Below are positions 1-7,808 of a stretch of DNA of 49,452 nucleotides, one piece after another (the first letter of the stretch is position 1; each line of letters begins with the position of its first letter). This DNA is from an uncultured Clostridia bacterium. Lineage in GTDB: Bacteria; Bacillota; Clostridia; TANB77; CAG-465. Location: contig CALXJE010000004.1 in NCBI GenBank assembly GCA_944388545.1, positions 1 to 49,452 of the forward strand, given 5' to 3'. The notes under the pieces were generated by a model. It ran no database searches, was not told the origin of the DNA, and saw only the letters and a program-made list of their open reading frames with translations. The translations under genes were made by a program, and so were the position numbers.

Positions 1-60
1 AAAAAAATTTTAAAAAACTTAAAAAATTAATCTATGGTACGCATTTTTTATTAATCTATT

Positions 61-100
61 AAAGACTGAAAGCCTTATATATCAAAGGTTATCAGTCTTT
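61..100 (+). terminator. Long hairpin, probable terminator of a gene left of the window
   Basis: The arms at 61-69 and 92-100 pair perfectly over 9 bp. After one A-A mismatch, 71-76 pairs with 85-90 through one G-U pair. A loose T-rich stretch follows on the plus strand, so it may end a plus-strand transcript entering from outside. No gene in the window needs it. Confidence 0.45.
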
Positions 101-133
101 TGTCCTTTTACAACTGTCAAATTTAGGATTATA

Positions 134-170
134 ATAGAAAAAACATGCTTTGTCAACATGTTTTTTCTAT
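134..170 (-). terminator. Terminator of the bactofilin-like gene
   Basis: A perfect 14-bp stem (134-147 with 157-170) encloses a 9-base loop. It lies about 70 bases beyond the stop of the minus-strand gene at 238. The arms carry A6/T6 runs, so it could work on both strands. Confidence 0.65.
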
Positions 171-237
171 TTTTTCAAATTTCCCTTAATAACTTTAATA
201 AAAAGTTTAAATTCGAGTTGCAAACAATCTTTTTAAC

Positions 238-1407
238 TTATTCTTTATTCTTTCTTGTAAAACCTGTAATAATTATTCCTGATGAGAATAATATTGTTGC
301 CATTGTCATAAACCAAGATATATATGGCATATAACAAAGTATATATAATACTGTATATATTGCAAGTAATATTCCTAGCTCTTTTAATTTATTATTTACT
401 TTTAATTTGTCTTTTGCTAGTTCATAAATTACAGAACCTGTTATAAACTTTGCAAGTGATATAATTACTACAATAAGTGCTATATATACGACTAGTAATG
501 GTGTTGTAACTACTCCTGCACCAAACATAGATAATAATATTAATATAAATATTACAAATGGTATAGTTGTAAGTCCTAACACTCCAGCAATAACACCATA
601 TGATGAATGATTTTTGAATTTATTTGCTAAATTAACAAATAAGTTTGGATTTATCTTTCTTATTAGCATATTAAGTAATGTAAATAGTATTATAGCTGTT
701 ATGCTTTTTAATATTGTATTTATTATTTGATCTTTTTTCTCTGCTTCTGTCATTATTCTTGTTTGTATTTTATTCACTACAGCATTTGGATATTTATCAG
801 AAATGTTTAACTCTGAATTTGTTTCTATATATATATTTCCATTTATAGTTGTCTCTCCAAATGTCATACTATTACTTAAAACTCTAAAATCTTTTTGAAC
901 TTTACCTTCCATTAAAAAGTTATCTGAATTTCCAATGAAATTTCCAGCAACATTTCCTTTCAACTCAATTGTATTTGCCATTGCTATTATATCACCACCA
1001 ATATTAGCTGTATCAGTAATGAAAATGCTTTCTGCTAAAATAACAACATCTTTTTCTATAGTTCCTGATATTACTACATTAGACGAAATAATAAAACCAT
1101 ATTCCATACTTCCTTTGATATTTACAGTGTCTCCTGATACTATTGTATGTACTCCTTTAATGTTTTCTTCTATATCTATTGTTTTTGAAGCTATAGACAA
1201 ACCTGACTTATCAAGCTTTTTATCAAAAGTTGCTTTTTCATTAAAAAACTTAACAAATGGTAATGATACATCACTATCTTCGCTTAATCTATAGATATCA
1301 GCATATGCTTGTAAATCTATAAAATTAGATTCACTTGCTGCCTTTACATTAGTAAAACTAAAAAAACAAACTAATACTAATAATATAGCACATATCTTCT
1401 TTTTCAT
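238..1407 (-). CDS. Bactofilin-like polymer-forming membrane protein
   Basis: This 389-residue protein has an N-terminal signal peptide (about residues 1-23, MKKK followed by a hydrophobic stretch ending in VKA). Residues about 90-205 form a regular alternation of short hydrophobic strands and G/N turns (for example VVISGTIEKDVVILAESIFI), the signature of a right-handed beta-solenoid of the polymer-forming (bactofilin-type) class. From about residue 225 there are four or five strongly hydrophobic segments, so the solenoid is probably outside the cell and anchored by a C-terminal membrane domain. The start is supported by an AGGAGGA box 7 bases upstream. It is monocistronic with its own terminator. 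Exact function is unknown; a surface or envelope scaffold is an inference from fold and signal peptide. Confidence 0.7.
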   Translation of the reverse strand: MKKKICAILLVLVCFFSFTNVKAASESNFIDLQAYADIYRLSEDSDVSLPFVKFFNEKATFDKKLDKSGLSIASKTIDIEENIKGVHTIVSGDTVNIKGSMEYGFIISSNVVISGTIEKDVVILAESIFITDTANIGGDIIAMANTIELKGNVAGNFIGNSDNFLMEGKVQKDFRVLSNSMTFGETTINGNIYIETNSELNISDKYPNAVVNKIQTRIMTEAEKKDQIINTILKSITAIILFTLLNMLIRKINPNLFVNLANKFKNHSSYGVIAGVLGLTTIPFVIFILILLSMFGAGVVTTPLLVVYIALIVVIISLAKFITGSVIYELAKDKLKVNNKLKELGILLAIYTVLYILCYMPYISWFMTMATILFSSGIIITGFTRKNKE

Positions 1408-1782
1408 TTTAAATCCTCCTATTCTTTATTTATATTTCTAGAAAAAATCATTGTTGAATAAACCTATTTATAATATATACGTCCATACTTCCTTAATATA
1501 TTTAATTGAGGTTTTAAATAAATTATCATAAAAACAACTTTAGTTTCATTACTTAAACTTGATACTAATATTTACAACATATATAGTTATCCAATGATTA
1601 TATATTATTAAAATTTCCCTCTTTTAAATTTTAATATATTTTATAATATTTTTTGTTGATTTTCAATATTAGAATTAGTCAAATTATATATTTTTAATTA
1701 TATTGCAATTACGCTATTTTAGTGGTATAATCAATTTAAATTATATTAAGCATCTAATATTAATTAATGAGGAGGTTTTTAT
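1408..1782. other. Intergenic region between divergent genes
   Basis: This 375-base AT-rich spacer has no convincing ORF or RNA gene. Its right end holds the plus-strand promoter listed separately. On the left side a minus-strand promoter for the bactofilin-like gene must exist; the best -10-like words are near 1475-1485, but I see no matching -35. Confidence 0.5.
1703..1731 (+). promoter_or_regulatory. Sigma-A-type promoter of the orphan gene at 1783
   Basis: TTGCAA (1703-1708), a 17-base spacer, then an exact TATAAT (1726-1731). The predicted transcript starts near 1738, about 45 bases before the start codon. Confidence 0.7.
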
Positions 1783-2466
1783 ATGATATATTCTATTCCA
1801 GTTACTTTCCACTCGGTAAAAAAGGATTTACCATTCATATCTATCCTTTTGAAAGAAATTAACGTAAAAAAACATACAATGATATTTCTTAGTAGGAAAT
1901 GTTATTTACATTTAAAGGAAAATATGGATAATATTTGTACTGCGTTCTTTTTATACAATTCAAACACTTTAATGCAATATGAAGATAATAATAACCGGAC
2001 TTGCCTATCTATAACGAAACTGTCTTGTGATTGGCTGTTAATAGAAAGTATAGTTTCAAGCAAGATAAATTATAGAGTTAGTAAAGCCTTTCCTACAAGT
2101 ATTTTATTTCTATATCTTGAAGAAGAATTCGATGAAAAAGATATACAAATTCACTTAATAGAAACACCTCCTTTTGATTGTCCAGTTGATATTATCATAC
2201 GCAATCCTGATGTTTTTAAAAATTCTATGGTGTTTTTAACAGATGTAAGTTATAACTCGCTTAAAAGAAATACAAATACTATATCCTATTATAAAGGAAT
2301 TCATAGACTTAGTTGGACTTCTGATGATAGTTATCCTGGTGGAACCATCATGTTACGTTTAATTAGTGAACATCCCTTCTATTATTTAGAAAATATGGAT
2401 TTCCCATTTTTTAGAAAAAACTTTTCAACATATGATTTACCAGACACTATATATTTTATTAAATAA
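1783..2466 (+). CDS. Orphan protein of unknown function
   Basis: I do not recognise this 227-residue protein. It has no signal peptide, membrane segment or known nucleotide-binding motif, so it is probably cytoplasmic. It is rich in aromatic residues and Cys near the N-terminus; the most distinctive stretch is GIHRLSWTSDDSYPGGT at about residues 175-191, which may be a conserved core. The start is secure: a GAGGAGG box sits 7 bases upstream and a good promoter precedes it. It stands alone, divergent from the bactofilin-like gene and convergent with gpr, sharing a bidirectional terminator with the latter. The promoter, RBS and terminator argue that it is a real expressed gene. Confidence 0.75.
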   Translation: MIYSIPVTFHSVKKDLPFISILLKEINVKKHTMIFLSRKCYLHLKENMDNICTAFFLYNSNTLMQYEDNNNRTCLSITKLSCDWLLIESIVSSKINYRVSKAFPTSILFLYLEEEFDEKDIQIHLIETPPFDCPVDIIIRNPDVFKNSMVFLTDVSYNSLKRNTNTISYYKGIHRLSWTSDDSYPGGTIMLRLISEHPFYYLENMDFPFFRKNFSTYDLPDTIYFIK

Positions 2467-2482
2467 CACATAATAACGACGA

Positions 2483-2517
2483 AAAAAATCACTCTATATA
2501 ATTTAGAGTGATTTTTT
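2483..2517. terminator. Bidirectional terminator between the orphan gene and gpr
   Basis: A perfect 14-bp stem (2483-2496 with 2504-2517) around a 7-base loop, with A6 on one side and T6 on the other. It overlaps the gpr stop codon and lies 17 bases after the stop of the convergent orphan gene, so it probably ends both transcripts. Confidence 0.85.
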
Positions 2518-3499
2518 AAGCAGGTCTAAGAGCCGTATTTATTCCACTTGCAATTATTTCAGATATTTTAGCAATTATACTATCAATTTCCTTTGGAGTT
2601 ACTATATAATTTTCAGTATTTAATACATTTGCTATCATAGTATATCTATTATCATTTTCAAACAATTCTATTATTTCTTTTACTTTATCAGAATCTATTC
2701 CGTGATTCATATATGTTGTAGCCTCACTTTTTATATTATCAGTAAGTTTATCAATCGCTTCATTAGTTATAGTAGCCATATCTACAACTGTAGGTACTCC
2801 AACCGCTATTACTGGAATTCCCAAACTATTTTTATCTAGTGCTTCTCTTTTATTATTTACTCCTGCTCCAGGTGTTATCCCTGTATTAGAAAGTTGTATT
2901 GTTTTTCCAACTCTTGATACACTCATAGACGCTAAACTATCTATAGCGATAACTAAATTTGGAGATATTTTATTTATAATTGATGTAATTATTTCAGATG
3001 TTTCTATTCCTGTTGTACCAAGAACTCCAGGAGATATTCCACTTATCTCTTTAGTTCCAGGCTCTACATATTCTTTTGCATATTTTAATAAATGTCTTGT
3101 TATATCAACATATGATACTACTTTAGGACCTAACGCGTCTGGAGTAACAGTTTCATTCCCAAGGCCTACTATTAATATAGATTTATTTTCCTGATTATTT
3201 AATACACTATCTACTAAGATTTCTAAATTATTACCGAGTTCATTTATTAATGTTTCCTTTTCTGATTCTTCTAAGTATTCTACATCTTGAATTTCAATAG
3301 TTACATATTTGCCTATCTCTTTTCCTACTGCTTGTTTTCCATTCTCATTTAAAACATCTACAATTGTAGTATTTATTTTGCCATTTATCTTACTGTCTAC
3401 TTTTATACCATCTATTTCACTTAAATTATGGACTCTTTTATATGTATCGACTCTTTCATCTGCCATATCAGTTCTAAAATTCAAATAACTTTTATTCAT
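2516..3499 (-). CDS. gpr: Germination (spore) protease GPR
   Basis: GPR degrades the small acid-soluble proteins that coat spore DNA, starting outgrowth after germination. This 327-residue protein has the family length. Near the N-terminus is RTDMADE, which resembles both SASP cleavage sites and the zymogen site where GPR removes its own propeptide. The core motifs VGLGNETVTPDALGPK (about 111-126) and AIDSLASMSVSRVGKTIQLS (about 185-204) contain the conserved acidic residues of this atypical aspartic protease family. The start has a GAGGTG box. It follows holA by 59 bases, and a candidate forespore sigma promoter lies in that gap. In Bacillus the neighbours holA, rpsT and gpr are clustered; here rpsT is missing between them. 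Confidence 0.95.
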   Translation of the reverse strand: MNKSYLNFRTDMADERVDTYKRVHNLSEIDGIKVDSKINGKINTTIVDVLNENGKQAVGKEIGKYVTIEIQDVEYLEESEKETLINELGNNLEILVDSVLNNQENKSILIVGLGNETVTPDALGPKVVSYVDITRHLLKYAKEYVEPGTKEISGISPGVLGTTGIETSEIITSIINKISPNLVIAIDSLASMSVSRVGKTIQLSNTGITPGAGVNNKREALDKNSLGIPVIAVGVPTVVDMATITNEAIDKLTDNIKSEATTYMNHGIDSDKVKEIIELFENDNRYTMIANVLNTENYIVTPKEIDSIIAKISEIIASGINTALRPA

Positions 3500-3521
3500 A
3501 TATTATACGTCACCTCAGACT

Positions 3522-3551
3522 TATTATGAGTAATCGTTACTTAAATTATTC
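3522..3551 (-). promoter_or_regulatory. Candidate forespore (sigma-G/F) promoter of gpr
   Basis: On the minus strand GAATA (3551-3547) is followed after 18 bases by CATAATA (3528-3522). This fits the sigma-G pattern known from Bacillus spore genes, including gpr. The expected start site falls close to the RBS, leaving almost no leader, which lowers confidence. Confidence 0.4.
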
Positions 3552-3558
3552 TTTATTA

Positions 3559-4512
3559 CTACATAGAAGCTACTAATCGTATAAGTCCTTTTTCCATATC
3601 CATTTCGCCAATTTTTACTCTTTCATCGTATTCTCCAAATTCTAAAAGAATCTGCCTTAATTCATCTATTGTATAATTTTTTATAGAGTAACTAAGTTTC
3701 CTGTATACAAATGGATGTATTCCTAATGTTTCTGCGATATTTGATATCTGCCCATCTAATTCCAATAACTTTATCATATACATTTGTTTAATCTGTTTAA
3801 ATAACATTATACTTATTCCTATAGCTGATTCTTTTTGCTCTATAAGCTCTTTTAATTTATACACAGCTTCATTATGCTTTTTATTTATTGCTAGATCAAG
3901 CATATCAAATACTTTAGCATTCAATGTTTTTACACATATATAATCAATAACTTCTTTTGTAAGTTCATCTCCTTTATTTAAATATGATGTTATCTTTTTA
4001 AATTCATTTATTAGCAAAAGTTTATCAGATGTAGAACTTTCTATCATATAATCCGCAACAGTTTGACTTACCTTTATACCATATGCTCCAAGCGTTTTTA
4101 TTACGTATGAAGCAGCTTCTTTCTCGTTCAGTTTGCTAAATTCAACACAAGTTGCTTTTTTACTTAAATACTTCCATTCACTTGTTCTTTTATCAATATT
4201 CTTTTCATCAATTATAATAGTAGTATCTTCATTAATATTATCAAGTAAATTTACATTAAATTTAAGGCCTGTGTCTTTTACTATTATTAATTTTTTTGAT
4301 CCCAAAAATGATACCAAATCACACAAATCATACAACATATCTATGTTAGATTTATCTAATATATAAAAATTAACCCCTATCTCTAATTTATCAAAACATT
4401 TTTTTATCTTTTCTATATATCTTGATATATCATATTCTTCTTCACCGTAAAACAAATAGACTCCTGATATATCTTTGTTTTGTATCTTTCTATCAAGTAC
4501 ATTTAAACTCAT
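3559..4512 (-). CDS. holA: DNA polymerase III subunit delta
   Basis: Delta opens the sliding clamp within the clamp-loader complex so the clamp can be placed on DNA. This 317-residue protein has the family length. The N-terminal part begins with GVYLFYGEEEYDISRYIEKI, the degenerate P-loop region typical of HolA/YqeN. The middle contains the characteristic FDMLDLAINKKHNEAVYKL segment (about residues 208-226), followed by the C-terminal oligomerisation domain. The start codon lies 20 bases inside the end of trmFO, in another frame, indicating translational coupling. It is the middle gene of trmFO-holA-gpr. Confidence 0.93.
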   Translation of the reverse strand: MSLNVLDRKIQNKDISGVYLFYGEEEYDISRYIEKIKKCFDKLEIGVNFYILDKSNIDMLYDLCDLVSFLGSKKLIIVKDTGLKFNVNLLDNINEDTTIIIDEKNIDKRTSEWKYLSKKATCVEFSKLNEKEAASYVIKTLGAYGIKVSQTVADYMIESSTSDKLLLINEFKKITSYLNKGDELTKEVIDYICVKTLNAKVFDMLDLAINKKHNEAVYKLKELIEQKESAIGISIMLFKQIKQMYMIKLLELDGQISNIAETLGIHPFVYRKLSYSIKNYTIDELRQILLEFGEYDERVKIGEMDMEKGLIRLVASM

Positions 4513-5806
4513 TTATAAGCACCTCTATCTCATCTAGCGATCTTTTCGCATACTCTTTATACTTTAACTTTTTATCTTTTATTTTTTTATCTAAAGGAAA
4601 AATTATTCCAAAATTTGCATTCATAGGCTGATAATCTTTATTTTCACTACTTATATATTTAGCTAAACTTCCAAGCATTGTAGTTTCTTTAAACTCAATA
4701 TTTTGGTTTGTTAATCTAGCTAAAATATTATAAGCTACCATAAGTCCAGATGCTGCTGATTCAACATATCCTTCAACTCCTGATATTTGTCCTGCAAAAT
4801 ATATGTTATTATTATCTCTCATATTAAACTTTTCATCTAATACTTTTGGTGAGTTTATATATGTATTTCTATGCATTACACCATATCTTACAAATTCAGC
4901 ATTCTCAAGTCCAGGTATACTTTTGAATACCTTTTCCTGTTCTTTAAATTTTAAACTAGTTTGAAATCCAACTAAGTTATACATTGTTTCTTCTTTATCT
5001 TCTGCTCTTAATTGCAAAACAGCATATGGCTTATCTGATTCATCTTTATTTAATCCAACAGGCTTTAATGGACCAAATAAAAGTGTTTTCTCCCCTCTTT
5101 TTGCCATTTCTTCAATAGGCATGCATCCCTCAAAAAAGTCTAATTTATCAAATTCATGCCTATTTGCAGACTCTGCATTTACTAAAAGATTATAAAATAT
5201 ATTGTATTCGTCCTTATTCATACTTGCATTTAAATATGAACCTTCACCAAATGTTCCGTATCTGTCCATTTTATATACTTTATTTAAGTCTAAACTTTCT
5301 TTAGTAACAATTGGAGCTGCTGCATCGTAAAAATACAATCTTTCTTCTCCTATTAATCTCATAATTGATTCAGATAACCTGTCGCTTGTAAGAGGCCCTG
5401 TTGCAATAACTATAATATCATCCTTATCAAATTTATCTAAATTAGTAATTTCTTCATTTATAATTTGGATATTAAGATTTTCATTTATTCTATTTGTTAT
5501 ATATTTAGAAAATTGTTCTCTATTTACTGCAAGAGCTTGTCCTGCTTCAACTCTATTCTTATCTGCTGCTTCTATTATTAAACTATTTAACCTTCTCATC
5601 TCTTCTTTTAAAAGTCCACAAGCATTTGTAATTTGGTTTGATTTTAATGAATTACTGCAAACTAGTTCTGCAAAATCATTACTTACATGTGCAGGACTTT
5701 TCTTATTTGGTTTCATTTCATATAACTTTACTTTTATATTATTTTTGGCAAGAATATATGCGCATTCACAGCCCGCAAGTCCTGCTCCTATTACATTTAC
5801 TATCAT
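4493..5806 (-). CDS. trmFO: Methylenetetrahydrofolate-tRNA-(uracil-5-)-methyltransferase
   Basis: TrmFO makes 5-methyluridine at position 54 of the tRNA T-loop, using 5,10-methylenetetrahydrofolate as carbon donor and FAD as cofactor. The 437-residue length is typical. The N-terminus carries the FAD Rossmann motif GAGLAGCE (about residues 7-14). Next is the Gid-family stretch LVCSNSLKSNQITNACGLLK, and near residue 340 IYFAGQISGVEGYVESAASG closes the FAD site. A weak AAAGGAA box precedes the start. It is the first gene of the trmFO-holA-gpr run, with a plausible promoter just upstream. Confidence 0.96.
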   Translation of the reverse strand: MIVNVIGAGLAGCECAYILAKNNIKVKLYEMKPNKKSPAHVSNDFAELVCSNSLKSNQITNACGLLKEEMRRLNSLIIEAADKNRVEAGQALAVNREQFSKYITNRINENLNIQIINEEITNLDKFDKDDIIVIATGPLTSDRLSESIMRLIGEERLYFYDAAAPIVTKESLDLNKVYKMDRYGTFGEGSYLNASMNKDEYNIFYNLLVNAESANRHEFDKLDFFEGCMPIEEMAKRGEKTLLFGPLKPVGLNKDESDKPYAVLQLRAEDKEETMYNLVGFQTSLKFKEQEKVFKSIPGLENAEFVRYGVMHRNTYINSPKVLDEKFNMRDNNNIYFAGQISGVEGYVESAASGLMVAYNILARLTNQNIEFKETTMLGSLAKYISSENKDYQPMNANFGIIFPLDKKIKDKKLKYKEYAKRSLDEIEVLINEFKCT

Positions 5807-5837
5807 TTTATATACTCTTTATTCCTTTCGACAAATG

Positions 5838-5866
5838 TTTATGTTATTTTTAATCATTCATGTCAA
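5838..5866 (-). promoter_or_regulatory. Candidate trmFO promoter
   Basis: On the minus strand an exact TTGACA (5866-5861) is followed after 17 bases by CATAAA (5843-5838). The -10 is weak (4 of 6). A second possibility upstream is TTGTAT-17-TATAGT, beginning at 5923. Confidence 0.45.
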
Positions 5867-5906
5867 ACTTCAACATTTTTCTTCTATCTATTCTACTATA
5901 ATATAT

Positions 5907-5923
5907 TTGTATTTACAATACAA
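5907..5923. repeat. Perfect dyad, possible operator
   Basis: A 7-3-7 inverted repeat, TTGTATT TAC AATACAA. It covers the -35 word of an alternative minus-strand promoter upstream of trmFO, so it could be a repressor site. No regulator gene is adjacent. Confidence 0.35.
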
Positions 5924-6063
5924 AACACCCATTTTCATAAACACTCTTTTCAATATATATTTTACTTATGTTAGCAAAAAACTCTATATATATATTACAC
6001 TATATCTAGCAACTATATATCGTTGTGTTAGTTAATATATTTTAGTTTTTTGCTTTCTTTATT

Positions 6064-6107
6064 AAACAAGATATTTTTCTCTAATATTAAAGAAAAATAT
6101 CTTGTTT
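6064..6107. terminator. Terminator of the ferritin-like gene
   Basis: A perfect 17-bp stem (6064-6080 with 6091-6107) with a 10-base loop, just after the stop of the minus-strand gene at 6117. The longer T run is on the plus strand, so it may act in both directions. Confidence 0.75.
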
Positions 6108-6116
6108 TTTATTATA

Positions 6117-7394
6117 TTAATAATTTTCTATATTATGCATTTTTTCTTTACAAAGTGGTTGCCTTCCTACACACACATTATCACATCTTCTATTCTGAAG
6201 TTCTGGTATCGGATTTGGTGCCACTTCAAACCTATAATCGATTCCATATCTATTAACATATCTATTTATAGTTTTATGACTTGGAACATCACATACATCT
6301 TTTATAACGGCATTTTGATATTTGAAAAAGTCAAAGTCAAGAGGAAGATTATTTACATTTTCATACTCTTCTCTTACCGCTGTGTTGTTAACTGTACATT
6401 CTAGTATTTTTCTTACGTACTCTATGTTTGGTCCCAATGATAGTAATTCTGGAAATTCTCCATTTTCACCAATTATTTCTTGCCAGTTTTTACATTCATA
6501 TTTTTCTAAAAGTTCTGCTGCTTTCTGAAGTTGCGCTACTTCTTTTTCAAAGAAGCATTCCCAAACTCTTTTAATATATGGATCTGTTTCTTCTTCATAG
6601 CAAGAATAATATAAATAACATTCGGTATATTGATGCATTAATAAATTTTCAAGCCATGTTTGGTTTGGGTTAATTAGACTTCCGTATTGTGAAACGTGAT
6701 CTTCCTCTACCATACCTATTTCTTGATATAATTTGCGCCCTAAATCTGAACTATAATAACTTCCTACATTCATATAGTAATTCATAGTTTGTTGTTCTGC
6801 TGCCGTTATTATATTAACATTTAATTTAGTTATTAATTCATCCTCTTTATTTATATATTTTTTTATTGAATCATACGGGTGTCTATGATGTGCAATTGTA
6901 GGTCTAGCAGGCATTATTTCTGTATATCTACCAACTAGGTTTTCCGCATGAACACCATAATCCATTTCAAGTAAATTTGAATATCTATATAAATGATCAA
7001 AATCTTCTAAAAGAGCAAAATCTAAAGCTGCTTTCACATTTTCATTAGGTTCATTTTTTGCAAGTCTAGCAGTCAAATCTACTGCAAGTTGTTCATAACC
7101 TATTGTACTTTCTAATATATTTTCATTAATAGGTTTCAAATTAATAATTTTTTTCTGTTGTTGCTGTTCAACTCTTCTAATTAATGCTAGTTGTCTCCTT
7201 AAGTCGTTATCATCACAATTTCTAGAAAATTGATGTGAGAAGAAAACCGCCTCTACTTCTGTTCCATTCATTAGTATTACCCTTGTTTTTGTATAAGGAT
7301 TTACATCATATTTGTTATATGATTTAGGGTATAAACATTCAAAATCTTCAAACGTTTTTTCAAGTGGTGTTACTTTTTGCTCAAATGGATTCAT
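6117..7394 (-). CDS. Ferritin-like di-iron domain protein
   Basis: This 425-residue protein has no signal peptide. Its middle looks like a four-helix di-iron bundle. Helix 1 carries E101 (YEQLAVDLTARL). Helix 2 carries E130/D131 and H134 (LLEDFDHLYRY). Helix 3 carries E200 (AAEQQTMNYYM). Helix 4 carries a canonical ExxH, E230 and H233 (MVEEDHVSQYG). Thus the E...ExxH...E...ExxH ligand pattern is present, with DxxH or ExxxH in the first half. A further helix pair (about 250-300) contains Glu-rich YTECYLYYSCYEEE. The C-terminus has a small Cys cluster (CDNVCVGRQPLC). A role in iron or peroxide handling is inference. The start has an excellent AGGAGGG box. Confidence 0.7.
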   Translation of the reverse strand: MNPFEQKVTPLEKTFEDFECLYPKSYNKYDVNPYTKTRVILMNGTEVEAVFFSHQFSRNCDDNDLRRQLALIRRVEQQQQKKIINLKPINENILESTIGYEQLAVDLTARLAKNEPNENVKAALDFALLEDFDHLYRYSNLLEMDYGVHAENLVGRYTEIMPARPTIAHHRHPYDSIKKYINKEDELITKLNVNIITAAEQQTMNYYMNVGSYYSSDLGRKLYQEIGMVEEDHVSQYGSLINPNQTWLENLLMHQYTECYLYYSCYEEETDPYIKRVWECFFEKEVAQLQKAAELLEKYECKNWQEIIGENGEFPELLSLGPNIEYVRKILECTVNNTAVREEYENVNNLPLDFDFFKYQNAVIKDVCDVPSHKTINRYVNRYGIDYRFEVAPNPIPELQNRRCDNVCVGRQPLCKEKMHNIENY

Positions 7395-7808
7395 TAATTA
7401 TCCCTCCTTGTATATAATTAATTATATTAATTATATGTAGTATTATGCATATATTATAGCTTAGTTTCTATTTATTATATTTTTATTTTGTATCTTATTA
7501 TTATTGTTTTTTATAACTAAAAAAACAGGCTGTATAATTTAGGTTGGTGATTATATAAATACCTAACTTAAATTATACAGCCTTTCTTTATTTACTATAT
7601 TTAATATATACACATATTTAAGAAATGTAAAATAATTAAAAAATTCTTTAATACAATAAAAAGTAAATAATAGATATGTAACATACTTCGCTTGTCTAGA
7701 ATATTTAGTTTTTATGTTTATATTTTTTATTATTCTAATTGTTTGAAATATTCTCAGATATTATCATAGAGCCCGTAAATATTATATTTTTACTAATAAA
7801 TGTACCTC
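7395..7808. other. Intergenic region between nagZ and the ferritin-like gene
   Basis: Both flanking genes are on the minus strand. The spacer contains the hairpin at 7528-7584 and a TATAAT word on the minus strand (7458-7453) with no good -35. No ORF or RNA gene is evident between 7585 and 7808. Confidence 0.5.
7528..7584 (-). terminator. Long-stem terminator downstream of nagZ
   Basis: A 19-bp stem (7528-7546 with 7566-7584) has a single G-U pair. On the minus strand it is followed by G and a run of seven T, so it is a strong terminator in that direction. It lies about 225 bases after the nagZ stop. Confidence 0.75.

Larger units (their letters stand above)
5807..6116. other. Intergenic region upstream of trmFO
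   Basis: This 310-base spacer holds a candidate trmFO promoter (5838-5866), a perfect dyad at 5907-5923 and a strong hairpin at 6064-6107. I see no protein or RNA gene. Confidence 0.5.

Noticed and set aside
5970-6030. NrdR-box-like words near ACACTATAT
   Set aside because: The matches are imperfect and the neighbouring genes are unrelated to ribonucleotide reduction; the sequence is simply AT-rich.
6050-6404. Small plus-strand ORFs opposite the ferritin-like gene
   Set aside because: They lack RBS signals, consist of low-complexity hydrophobic sequence and lie antisense to a convincing gene.
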